Program-made: the position numbers and the translations under genes
Shown: positions 51,942 to 62,683 of the stretch, in pieces
Layout of the letters: every line of letters starts with the position of its first letter
Position numbering within the stretch: position 1 is the first letter of the stretch
Source: Robiginitomaculum antarcticum DSM 21748
Lineage (GTDB): Bacteria; Pseudomonadota; Alphaproteobacteria; Caulobacterales; Maricaulaceae
Assembly (NCBI RefSeq): GCF_000365025.1
Contig: NZ_KB823013.1
Location: forward strand, 124,001-188,000
Length of the DNA stretch: 64,000 nucleotides
Direction of reading: 5' to 3'
The notes under the pieces: generated by a model
The model's database searches: none
Told to the model about the DNA's origin: nothing
What the model saw: only the letters and a program-made list of their open reading frames with translations

Positions 51942-52688
51942 ATGACCCCTGAGCAGATATCTCGCTATGCCCGCCACCTTGTCCTTAAGGAAATAGGCGG
52001 ACCGGGGCAGGCCAAATTGCTGGCGGCCAATATCGCCATTATCGGTGCGGGCGGGCTTGGCGGTCCTGCGGGTTTGTATTTGGCGGCGGCAGGCGTTGGA
52101 AAGATTACGATCATTGACGATGACGCTGTGGACATCACCAATCTGCAACGGCAAATTCAATTTGTGCAGACTGATATCGGCGCGCTTAAGACAGAAGCGA
52201 TGGGCGGGGCGCTGGTCGATCTCAATCCTGACATTACCGTGCGCCGCGAACAGATGCGCCTAACCGATGATAACGCGGCTGACCTGCTGCGCGGGCATGA
52301 CCTTATTCTGGACGGGACGGACAGTTTCCAAACGCGCTTTATTGTCAATGACGCCAGCCTATATCTCGGCATTCCGCTCATTTCCGGAGCGCTGGGGCGT
52401 TTCGATGGACAGATTAGCGTCTTTAGCGGCAATGGCGCGGACGGGCCGTGTTACCGATGCCTCGTTCCGTCCATACCTCCGGACGCGCAGACCTGCGCGC
52501 AAGTGGGTGTGGTCGGCGCGCTGGCGGGCATAATCGGCGCGCAAATGGCTCTGGAAGCCGTAAAAATGATAACAGGCGCAGGCGCGCCTTTGATCGGTAA
52601 ATTATACCTGTTTGACGGCCTTGCAGCCACAGCGCGAACCGTGACCCTGCCCAAAGACCCCGCCTGCCCCGCTTGCGGCGCGAAATAA
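51942..52688 (+). CDS. moeB: MoeB/ThiF-type adenylyltransferase (E1-like)
   Basis: The product has 248 aa. It starts MTPEQISRYARHLVLKEIGG, then the nucleotide site IAIIGAGGLGGPAGLYLAAA, DDDAVDITNLQRQIQF and the catalytic-region NPDITV and DGTDSFQTRFIVNDA. Zinc ligands are CYRCLVP and the C-terminal CPACG. MoeB adenylates the C-terminus of MoaD for molybdopterin synthesis; ThiF does the same for ThiS. No rhodanese domain is fused, and the neighbours do not decide between them, so the symbol is provisional. It is 9 bp after cysK and likely cotranscribed. Confidence 0.88.
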   Translation: MTPEQISRYARHLVLKEIGGPGQAKLLAANIAIIGAGGLGGPAGLYLAAAGVGKITIIDDDAVDITNLQRQIQFVQTDIGALKTEAMGGALVDLNPDITVRREQMRLTDDNAADLLRGHDLILDGTDSFQTRFIVNDASLYLGIPLISGALGRFDGQISVFSGNGADGPCYRCLVPSIPPDAQTCAQVGVVGALAGIIGAQMALEAVKMITGAGAPLIGKLYLFDGLAATARTVTLPKDPACPACGAK

Positions 52689-52703
52689 TAATTCCGCGCT
52701 ACT

Positions 52704-53174
52704 CTAACGGCTTTGCGCCAGCGCAGTAATGGTCTCAAGCGCCGCTTGCAAATCTTCAAGAGCACCGCCCGAGGGGACGGCTTTCTTTGCGCAATTGTTA
52801 AGAGAGGCGGCGTAATCGGTAAACATACCGCCCTGCGGATACCGTTTGTTGAGCTGGGCCACAAGGCCGCTTTTATAAGCGTCGACCTGCCCCTGCATAA
52901 CGCTGGCCTTACCTTTATCACCGCTATTAAACTCTAATAGGCCGGGCGATATGACAGTATTTTGAATGAACCGGTCATAAGCGTTCAGGCCTTTGCGGAC
53001 AGCTTTGACCTGCGCTTTTTTGCCTTTGACCGTGTCCAGCTTACCGTCAACAAACATGATCATCGCCTGACAGCCCTGCATATCATTAATATTCGCGCGC
53101 GCAGATGTTGCGGGAGCAAGTACGATCATGGATAGGAGCAGAATTGCGGCGAAAGACACAGTACGGAAAAACAT
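52704..53174 (-). CDS. Secreted small protein, unknown family
   Basis: The product has 156 aa. A signal peptide (SFAAILLLSMIVLAPATSARA, cut before NIN) precedes a helical mature domain with only two cysteines, in MQGCQAMIMFVDGKLD and LNNCAKKA, that probably pair. No domain is recognised. AAGGGAC precedes the ATG. It is convergent with moeB (15-bp gap) and upstream of nothing on its strand. It may be a periplasmic protein; a function cannot be suggested. Confidence 0.7.
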   Translation of the reverse strand: MFFRTVSFAAILLLSMIVLAPATSARANINDMQGCQAMIMFVDGKLDTVKGKKAQVKAVRKGLNAYDRFIQNTVISPGLLEFNSGDKGKASVMQGQVDAYKSGLVAQLNKRYPQGGMFTDYAASLNNCAKKAVPSGGALEDLQAALETITALAQSR

Positions 53175-53258
53175 TCAGATGTCCCTTAATTCGAATTCAG
53201 TTAACTGCGCCACAACAAGCATCTTCAGGCAAGGCTGTAAATATCTGCACAGTAATAA

Positions 53259-54119
53259 TTATGGCAAAATCACCGTTTTGATGCCGTTGAGAAAGACTCG
53301 GTGTTCGCTGTGGAGCTTAACCGCGCGGGCCAAAGTGCGCGCTTCAACGTCGCGTCCAAGGGCAACAAGCCGGCGCGGCGTATGCGAGTGATCCACGCGC
53401 TCTACGGATTGCTCGATAATCGGGCCTTCATCCAGATCCGCCGTCACATAATGCGCCGTCGCGCCGATCAGCTTGACGCCGCGCTCATAAGCGCGGTCAT
53501 AGGGCTTTGCGCCCTTAAAGCCGGGCAGGAAGCTGTGATGGATATTGATAATCCGGCCCGAAAAATCGCGGCACATATCCGCTGACAGGATTTGCATATA
53601 CCGCGCCAATACGATGAGCTCCGTTTGCGTCTCTTCAGCCAGCGCGCGCAAAGCCGCTTCGGCCTGCGGCTTACCTTTCGCAGTTACAGGAATATGGTGA
53701 AATGTGTGTCCCCGGGCCTCAATCTCGGCCTTGTGCGTCCCGTGGTTGGACACGATGCCGACAATGTCGATATTCAGCAGGCCCGCGCGGTGCCGATAAA
53801 TCAGATCGTTCAGACAGTGATCAAATTTCGACACCATAATTAAAGCTTTGGTCGGACGCGCCTGCGGTATGATCTGCGTGTTCAGGTCAAACTCTGCGCA
53901 GACCCTGGCCAGATCCGCATCCAGCGCCGCGCGCGTCTCTGCCGCAATTGAAAAGCAGATACGCGAGAAAAACCGCTCGGACGAAGGCGTGCCGAACTGC
54001 GCCAGTTCATGGATAAAACCGTCATGGCGTGACAGACATCCGGTCAGCGCCGCGACGATGCCGGTGCGGTCAGCGCTCTGGGTGGTCATGATATATTTCG
54101 GCGGTGTTTTCGTGTTCAT
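53259..54119 (-). CDS. purU: Formyltetrahydrofolate deformylase
   Basis: The product has 286 aa. An N-terminal ACT domain (IMTTQSADRTGIVAALTGCL) precedes a formyltransferase-fold hydrolase domain: LIMVSKFDHCLNDLIYRHRA, VGIVSNHGTHKAEIEARG, VLARYMQILSADMCRDFSGR and INIHHSFLPGFKGAKPYDRA, where HHSFLPGF carries catalytic residues; then GVKLIGATAHYVTADLDEGP. It hydrolyses 10-formyl-THF to formate and THF, balancing one-carbon pools and supplying formate for PurT-type reactions. It is divergent from gyrB across 109 bp. Confidence 0.95.
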   Translation of the reverse strand: MNTKTPPKYIMTTQSADRTGIVAALTGCLSRHDGFIHELAQFGTPSSERFFSRICFSIAAETRAALDADLARVCAEFDLNTQIIPQARPTKALIMVSKFDHCLNDLIYRHRAGLLNIDIVGIVSNHGTHKAEIEARGHTFHHIPVTAKGKPQAEAALRALAEETQTELIVLARYMQILSADMCRDFSGRIINIHHSFLPGFKGAKPYDRAYERGVKLIGATAHYVTADLDEGPIIEQSVERVDHSHTPRRLVALGRDVEARTLARAVKLHSEHRVFLNGIKTVILP

Positions 54120-54204
54120 ATCGGGTCCGGTGTCTCTGGCTCTAAATCACAGCAATGACGTGCATTTTTAGACAGCGTAGTCTATGTTTTTCTTTTAAAA
54201 ATGA

Positions 54205-57418
<3,214 letters not shown>

Positions 57419-57502
57419 TTCTCCGTTCCCACAAGCGGAAGTGACGTAAGGTTTAGTCTTAATCACTTATCTCATCATCTCATATCTTTCTTCGTTTTAA
57501 TT

Positions 57503-57834
57503 AGGAGGGCTGTCTGTGCGGGACGTTGGTAAACAGGGTGACCTTTGGTTCGCGTTAGTATGTTTCGTCTATCAATTTCCCTGCCGTCCCTGCGCGTGTG
57601 ACTTCGCAGTTTCGACATGCGCCTTTTTTCACAAAGACGCAGCACAGCAGTGATGCTGCGAGCGGCCATCGGCTGAGGGTTAGTCGCCATAGCGCTCACT
57701 CGCGGGCCTCTATGCGTTACGTAAGGCGCACGTCATCCCAACACCGCCCTATCCCCAGCCAGCCAACGTACGCTTGCCTGCCCAATGAGATAAGAACAGT
57801 TTGAAGATAGGGCAGGATTCAGGGGTGGGGATGA
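57503..57834 (+). repeat. Dispersed ~330-bp intergenic element, copy B
   Basis: Homologue of 10064-10389 in the same orientation. Shared exact blocks: TTCACAAAGACGCAGCAC (57628-57645), GCGGCCATCGGC near 57662, AGCCAGCCAACG (57757-57768) and TGAGATAAGAACAGTTTGAA (57786-57805). GCCTGCCC just before the last block can pair with GGGCAGG just after it, enclosing the conserved 20-mer in a hairpin loop; in copy A that pairing is only partly kept. As with copy A, it lies between convergent gene ends (AT-rich lipoprotein, purK). It fills most of the 499-bp gap 57419-57917; the remainder shows nothing I can support. Confidence 0.75.
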
Positions 57835-57917
57835 ATTTGTTTTTTAGATCAATATATCAGATGCTTAACACACATGGATACGTGGATATAAAAAGGGGCG
57901 CGCCGGCATAAATCGTA

Positions 57918-59003
57918 TTAAAGCGCTTTTCCGATCATATTGACGTGCCCCATTTTGCGGCCCTCCCGCATCTCTATTTTGCCGTATAAATGAAGACGCA
58001 TATCCGGCTGCGCGGCGAGCATTTCCCATGACGCCGCATCATCACCAATCAGATTGGTCATCACCACGCCGTGTTTGGGCGCAGTGCTTCCCAGCGGCCA
58101 GCCGGCGACGGCGCGGATGTGCTGCTCGAATTGATCGATGCAGCCTGCATCCTGTGTAAGGTGGCCGGAATTGTGAACGCGCGGGGCAATTTCATTGACC
58201 AAAAGAGAGCCGTCCTGCATCTGGAAAAACTCAGTCGCCATGACGCCGACATAGTCCAGCCCGTCCATAATGCGCTGCGCAATTTGAGCGGCACGGCCGT
58301 CATCGTCCGAGGCCGGCACAGTGCTGGTATGCAATATATGATTGCGGTGGACGTTTTCGATCAGCGGATAGGCGGCGAATGTCCCATCACGTCCGCGCGC
58401 GGCGACAATAGACACTTCGCGCGTAAAGGGCGCAAAAGCTTCGAGGATAAGCGGGGCACCGTTCATTGAATTAAAGGCAGCGCGCATGTCCTTCGCCCGC
58501 TCGACTTTAATCTGGCCTTTGCCGTCATATCCAAAGCGGCGCGTCTTGATAATATTGGGGTAGCCGAACCGCTCCCCTGCCAAGGCCGCCTGCTTCGGCG
58601 TTGTGATATCAGCAAAGCCGACAACGTCCACACCCGCCTCATCTTGAATAAATGATTTTTCGACCAGCCGGTCCTGCGCAACGTGCAGCGCCCGCGCGCC
58701 GGGTGCCAGCGGCGCATATTCGGCCGCTTTGGCCGCGGTTTGCGCAGGGACATTTTCAAACTCATATGTCACGACATCACAGCGTTGCGCAAATGCGGCA
58801 ATCGCGTCCAGATCCTCATATTCTGCGACAGTTTCATAGCGCGAGACCCGCGCGGCGGGGCCGCCGGCATGTGGACAATAAATATGGCAGTCCAGCCCCA
58901 AATGCGACGCGGCAAGGCTCAGCATACGGCCAAGCTGCCCGCCGCCCATAATGCCGATAATCGACCCTGGAGGCAGAGACGTAAAAGCGGCGGCCTGTGT
59001 CAC
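57918..59003 (-). CDS. purK: 5-(carboxyamino)imidazole ribonucleotide synthase
   Basis: The product has 361 aa from a GTG start at 59003 that overlaps the purE stop (GTGA). ATP-grasp enzyme: N-terminal [20 protein letters not shown], then [30 protein letters not shown] as the ATP-binding loop, [20 protein letters not shown], and [20 protein letters not shown] as the metal/phosphate site. It forms N5-CAIR from AIR, ATP and bicarbonate for purine synthesis. It is translationally coupled to purE upstream. Convergent with the repeat copy B region. Confidence 0.96.
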   Translation of the reverse strand: MTQAAAFTSLPPGSIIGIMGGGQLGRMLSLAASHLGLDCHIYCPHAGGPAARVSRYETVAEYEDLDAIAAFAQRCDVVTYEFENVPAQTAAKAAEYAPLAPGARALHVAQDRLVEKSFIQDEAGVDVVGFADITTPKQAALAGERFGYPNIIKTRRFGYDGKGQIKVERAKDMRAAFNSMNGAPLILEAFAPFTREVSIVAARGRDGTFAAYPLIENVHRNHILHTSTVPASDDDGRAAQIAQRIMDGLDYVGVMATEFFQMQDGSLLVNEIAPRVHNSGHLTQDAGCIDQFEQHIRAVAGWPLGSTAPKHGVVMTNLIGDDAASWEMLAAQPDMRLHLYGKIEMREGRKMGHVNMIGKAL

Positions 59004-59491
59004 GCGGCAGGGTCCTCACCAACGGCATCGCTCTGCGCTGCGCGCCAGCCATCAAGACGCCGCGCCAGCGCGGGATCGGACAGGGCCAAAATCGACGCTG
59101 CCAGAAGCGCGGCATTTTTCGCGCCGCTATCGCCAATCGCCAGCGTGCCGACGGGCACGCCGCCGGGCATTTGCGCAATCGATAAAAGACTGTCGAGACC
59201 GGACAGCGCCTTACTCTGAATAGGCACGCCCAATACGGGCAGCGGAGTCATCGCCGCTGCCATGCCCGGCAAATGCGCCGCGCCGCCCGCACCAGCAATT
59301 ATCACCTTAAAACCGGCAGCTTTCGCGCCTGTCGCAAAGTCATATAGGCGTTGCGGGGTGCGATGGGCAGAGACAACTTTGGACTGGTAGCTGATATCCA
59401 GCGCGTCCAAAATCGCGGCGGCATGCTGCATGGTCGGCCAGTCGGACCGGCTTCCCATAATGATGGCAATGTTAGGTGACGGGCTGGACAT
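59000..59491 (-). CDS. purE: 5-(carboxyamino)imidazole ribonucleotide mutase
   Basis: The product has 163 aa from ATG 59491. [20 protein letters not shown] carries the conserved Ser/Asp of class I Pur[21 protein letters not shown] has the active-site His; [20 protein letters not shown] and [20 protein letters not shown] complete the active site. It isomerises N5-CAIR to CAIR and works with PurK. An ATG four codons upstream (59503) is possible. The stop overlaps the purK GTG. It is divergent from the GGDEF gene across ~210 bp. Confidence 0.96.
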   Translation of the reverse strand: MSSPSPNIAIIMGSRSDWPTMQHAAAILDALDISYQSKVVSAHRTPQRLYDFATGAKAAGFKVIIAGAGGAAHLPGMAAAMTPLPVLGVPIQSKALSGLDSLLSIAQMPGGVPVGTLAIGDSGAKNAALLAASILALSDPALARRLDGWRAAQSDAVGEDPAA

Positions 59492-59704
59492 AAGCGCTCT
59501 CATATATGGCGGAGGGTTTACCGCTGGAAAGCGAGGGACAATACCGTTTTACCTGCAAATTTCAAATCTTTATTGAAATGAAGCAAAGTCCGTAAAATAT
59601 AGTGACTATTTTGTGACTTCTTCGCTTAGAGAATTTTAAACAACTCCTGTTATCCCTTTTCAAAACAAGCATGCGCGGGAAAACCGCGGCAAGGTGATGG
59701 ACTT

Positions 59705-60358
59705 ATGAGCTATGCACGCGTCTCAGAGATGCTATCAAATGAAGGGCTTGTCCCCTATAATGATCAGGCAGCCGCGCCTTCCGGCGTCGCTTTGGCGAAA
59801 ACGATTGCTGTGCTGCGCGAGGAAAACCGAACATTGCGCCGCAGGCTACGCGAATTAGAACAAACCGCAGATGCAGACCCTCTTTTGCCGGTTCAAAACC
59901 GCCGGGCCTTTATCCGCGAAATTGAACGCGCCCAGTCTGTCAAAGCCCGATATGATATACCCTCTTGCATCATCTATTTTGATTTAAACGATTTCAAACA
60001 GATCAATGACCGCTACGGCCATGCCATTGGCGACGAGATGCTTTTGTCTGTTAGCGCAGCTTTGTTATCAGGCGTGCGCGATTGTGATGTTGTCGCCCGC
60101 CTGGGCGGCGATGAATTTGGCGTCTTGCTATTTAAGACAGACCTACAAATCGCCAGCGCCAAAGCGGCCGTGCTGGCTATGCGGCTTTCCGATTGTGAGA
60201 TTAATATACCGACAGCCCGCATTTCTGTAAGTGCGGCGTGGGGCGCAGCGGCATGCAAGACAGACGAAGCCGCAGAACACGTTTTATCGCGCGCCGATCA
60301 GGCTATGTATGACAATAAAAATATACCGGATTTTCCCATAGATGATCAGGCGTCCTAA
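59705..60358 (+). CDS. GGDEF diguanylate cyclase, soluble
   Basis: The product has 217 aa without TM or sensor domain. A short N-terminal coiled coil (KTIAVLREENRTLRRRLREL) leads to a GGDEF domain: DADPLLPVQNRRAF, IYFDLNDFKQINDRYGHAIG and the A site ARLGGDEFGVLL. An I-site RxxD (RDCD) sits five residues before GGDEF, so product inhibition is likely. It should make c-di-GMP from two GTP. The coiled coil may drive dimerisation or bind a partner. This lean layout resembles small alphaproteobacterial cyclases used in motility/cell-cycle control. Its stop overlaps the stop of the convergent YdcH gene by four bases. Confidence 0.92.
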   Translation: MSYARVSEMLSNEGLVPYNDQAAAPSGVALAKTIAVLREENRTLRRRLRELEQTADADPLLPVQNRRAFIREIERAQSVKARYDIPSCIIYFDLNDFKQINDRYGHAIGDEMLLSVSAALLSGVRDCDVVARLGGDEFGVLLFKTDLQIASAKAAVLAMRLSDCEINIPTARISVSAAWGAAACKTDEAAEHVLSRADQAMYDNKNIPDFPIDDQAS

Positions 60359-60579
60359 GCAATAATATCCGGGGTGAGATCGTCTTCCAAGACGCGGATT
60401 TTATCTTTCAAGACAAGCTTTAGCTTCTTCATCCGTTGAATTTTCAGCATATCTGTCACGCCTGTCATTTGCTGCGCGGTGATCTCACTGTCCAGATGCC
60501 TATGCTCCATGCGTAGTGCATCGAGCGCCTGCAAGCGCTCGGCTAAATCCTGATCCTCTGATATCTCGGTCTCGTCCAT
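60355..60579 (-). CDS. YdcH family protein (DUF465), first copy
   Basis: The product has 74 aa: LQALDALRMEHRHLDSEITA, then IQRMKKLKLVLKDKIRVLED. The pattern H-x2-LD-x2-I ... LKK-x-KL-x-LKD-x-I is the DUF465/YdcH helical hairpin. These are small, helical, probably dimeric proteins of unknown role. It has an acidic N-terminal extension of ~14 residues relative to the copy at 60729. It is divergent from that copy across 149 bp and convergent with the GGDEF gene. Confidence 0.85.
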   Translation of the reverse strand: MDETEISEDQDLAERLQALDALRMEHRHLDSEITAQQMTGVTDMLKIQRMKKLKLVLKDKIRVLEDDLTPDIIA

Positions 60580-60728
60580 GACTACCCTATAGCGTCAGAA
60601 ATATATAATCGGTACCCCTATCCTTTAAGTCAGGACTTATAAAATTTTAGTGTCTAAACCGAGCTTAATGTGACACAGCATTTAATCTATGATAAGTATA
60701 AGATCTAAATCATATTATGGAGGAATGA

Positions 60729-60893
60729 ATGGCATTATCAGCGCATTTGGAAACCCTGAAAACGAAACATCATGATCTGGACGAAGAGATCAGAACGACG
60801 CTGAAAACGCCATCACCGGATCAATTGCGAATATCCAAGCTCAAAAAAGAGAAACTCGCACTTAAAGACCAAATCACGCTCTTATCCGTGTAA
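60729..60893 (+). CDS. YdcH family protein (DUF465), second copy
   Basis: The product has 54 aa: MALSAHLETLKTKHHDLDEE, then IRTTLKTPSPDQLRISKLKK and EKLALKDQITLLSV. It has the same H-x-LD ... LKKEKLALKDQI pattern as the gene at 60355-60579 but is shorter. A perfect GGAGG lies five bases before the ATG (60719-60723). Role unknown. The upstream 149 bp hold AT-rich DNA that must contain promoters for both copies; I cannot pick them with confidence. Confidence 0.85.
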   Translation: MALSAHLETLKTKHHDLDEEIRTTLKTPSPDQLRISKLKKEKLALKDQITLLSV

Positions 60894-60998
60894 TTCCAAC
60901 CAATTTGTAATGTGTTTTTAAAGTCTATTCAGGCTTTATTGCATCCATATCAGGGTCTCACTTCATCTTGATCTATAACGGGCATAAAAAGCTGAGTA

Positions 60999-61050
60999 TT
61001 ATCGTTTTTCGATAAATAATTGTTGACTAACGGTAATATTCGAGTATGTC
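60999..61050 (+). promoter_or_regulatory. Promoter and palindromic operator candidate of the RND efflux operon
   Basis: TTATCG (60999-61004) and CGATAA (61010-61015) form an inverted repeat with a T5 spacer. Just downstream TTGACT (61023-61028) and TATGTC (61045-61050) are spaced by 16 bp, a plausible promoter 18 bp before the ATG at 61069. A repressor or activator (TetR/MarR-like, encoded elsewhere) could bind the palindrome. No regulator gene lies next to it. Confidence 0.4.
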
Positions 61051-61068
61051 CGAGACTTGGAGGATGTG

Positions 61069-62562
61069 ATGAGAGACACATTAATATCAAGAACGGCTAT
61101 GATGACGACGCTCGGCGCGACGCTACTGACCGGCTGCGCGGGTTTTAGTGCCGATTTCGGTAACCCGCTGGACAGATTCAGCCCTAAAGCGGCTGTGGTC
61201 GATACGCAATTGCCCCAGGCCCCGGCGCAAGACTGGGTCGCAGAGAGCTATAAGCCCGACGCCTTGCCCAGCACGAACTGGGTTGCGGAATTTGGGGATC
61301 CCACATTATTGCGTATTATAAATACGGCCCTGATTGCCAATCCCGACATTCGCGCTGCCCGCGCCCGTTTGGACGCTGCTGAGCAAAGCGCCATTATTGC
61401 CTCGCAAGGCCTGTTACCCGGTGTCAGTGCATCCGGAGGCGTCACGCATAGCGAATTTGGCGATAGCCGCATTGGCGACTCCAACCGTTTTGACGTAGGC
61501 ATCAATGCCAGTTGGGAGGCCGATCTGTGGGGCCGCGTCCGCGATACAGCCAATGCCGGAGAGCTTGAAGCCGGCGCCAGCGAAGCCGATTATTTCGCCG
61601 CACGTCTATCTATTACCGGGCAAGCCGCCACAGCATGGTTTGATCTGATCGAAGCACGGTTACAGACAGAGCTATCCGAGCGTAATTTGCAAACACAGAA
61701 CCGCGCGCTGAATCTAACAGAGCGCCGCTTTTTTAGCGGCCTGACTACATCCGCGGATGTCCGCATTGCGCGGTCATCTGTCGCCAGCGCGGAAGCGTCG
61801 TTAGCCTCCCGCAAACAGGCGCAATCCTCAGGGTCACGGCGTGTTGAAGTTTTGCTGCGGGACTATCCGAGCGCTCAGCTTGAGGCCAGCACGGACCTTC
61901 CGGCGCTCCCGCCGGTCCATGCCATTATTGATCCGCAAACGATGCTGACCCGCCGGCCCGATTTGATCGCGGCGGAGACACGTATGGCCGCGCAAGGCCT
62001 GCGCGTTGATATTGCCCGCAAAAATCTACTGCCAAAGTTGACATTATCCGGTGATGTCGGCCTGCAAGTCGGCGATATTAGCGATCTGCTCGATATTGAC
62101 GGCATTATCGCCAGCATTGTCGGGGGGCTGACCGCTCCGATATTTCAAGCCGGTGCGTTAAAGGCGGAAGTCAAACGTAATGAAGCCGTGCTTCGCCAGC
62201 AGGTTGAGAGCTATGTTAACACCGTGCTAACAGCCTATCTTGATGTTGAAAACGCTCTGGATGCAGAACGCCGCCTCGATGAGCGCGAAGCCGCTTTGCG
62301 CGTGGCGTTAGAAGAAGCCCGCCAAGCCGAGTTGAGACTTGAACGTCAATACTCGCAAGGCCTGATTAATTTCCTGCCGCTGCTGGATGCACAATCCCGC
62401 GCAATTAACGCAGAAAGCGCGCTCATCAGCGCGCGCAAAGAACGTCTTGCCAACCGCGTCAGATTGCATCTGGCTTTGGGCGGCGGGACTTACGGCGCAC
62501 CAACAGATATACTGGTCGCGCAGACACTAACGGGCAATATTGCGGGTTCGACCCCGCGATAG
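61069..62562 (+). CDS. RND efflux outer-membrane factor, NodT family lipoprotein
   Basis: The product has 497 aa from ATG 61069 (GGAGG upstream). Lipoprotein signal ends LLTGC (Cys23). The mature part has the duplicated OEP (TolC-like) repeats: WVAEFGDPTLLRIINTALIA NPDI... in the first half, with long helices (LDAAEQSAIIASQGLLPGVS), and the second repeat from RRPDLIAAETRMAAQGLRVD onward, including the KLTLSGDVGLQVGDIS beta segment. It forms the trimeric channel through the outer membrane for a tripartite pump. The operon continues with a periplasmic adaptor gene 121 bp downstream; the inner-membrane RND gene would be beyond the window. The OMF-first order is less usual than MFP-RND-OMF. Confidence 0.92.
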   Translation: MRDTLISRTAMMTTLGATLLTGCAGFSADFGNPLDRFSPKAAVVDTQLPQAPAQDWVAESYKPDALPSTNWVAEFGDPTLLRIINTALIANPDIRAARARLDAAEQSAIIASQGLLPGVSASGGVTHSEFGDSRIGDSNRFDVGINASWEADLWGRVRDTANAGELEAGASEADYFAARLSITGQAATAWFDLIEARLQTELSERNLQTQNRALNLTERRFFSGLTTSADVRIARSSVASAEASLASRKQAQSSGSRRVEVLLRDYPSAQLEASTDLPALPPVHAIIDPQTMLTRRPDLIAAETRMAAQGLRVDIARKNLLPKLTLSGDVGLQVGDISDLLDIDGIIASIVGGLTAPIFQAGALKAEVKRNEAVLRQQVESYVNTVLTAYLDVENALDAERRLDEREAALRVALEEARQAELRLERQYSQGLINFLPLLDAQSRAINAESALISARKERLANRVRLHLALGGGTYGAPTDILVAQTLTGNIAGSTPR

Positions 62563-62683
62563 ACATAGAGAAATTCACGCGCGGTCATAAGGACGGCTTT
62601 GAATTATTAAATATAATCCGTTTGACCGGATGCACCGTATTTATTCATACGTGTATTGGCGCGGCGTAATGAGGCTTAGGCGC

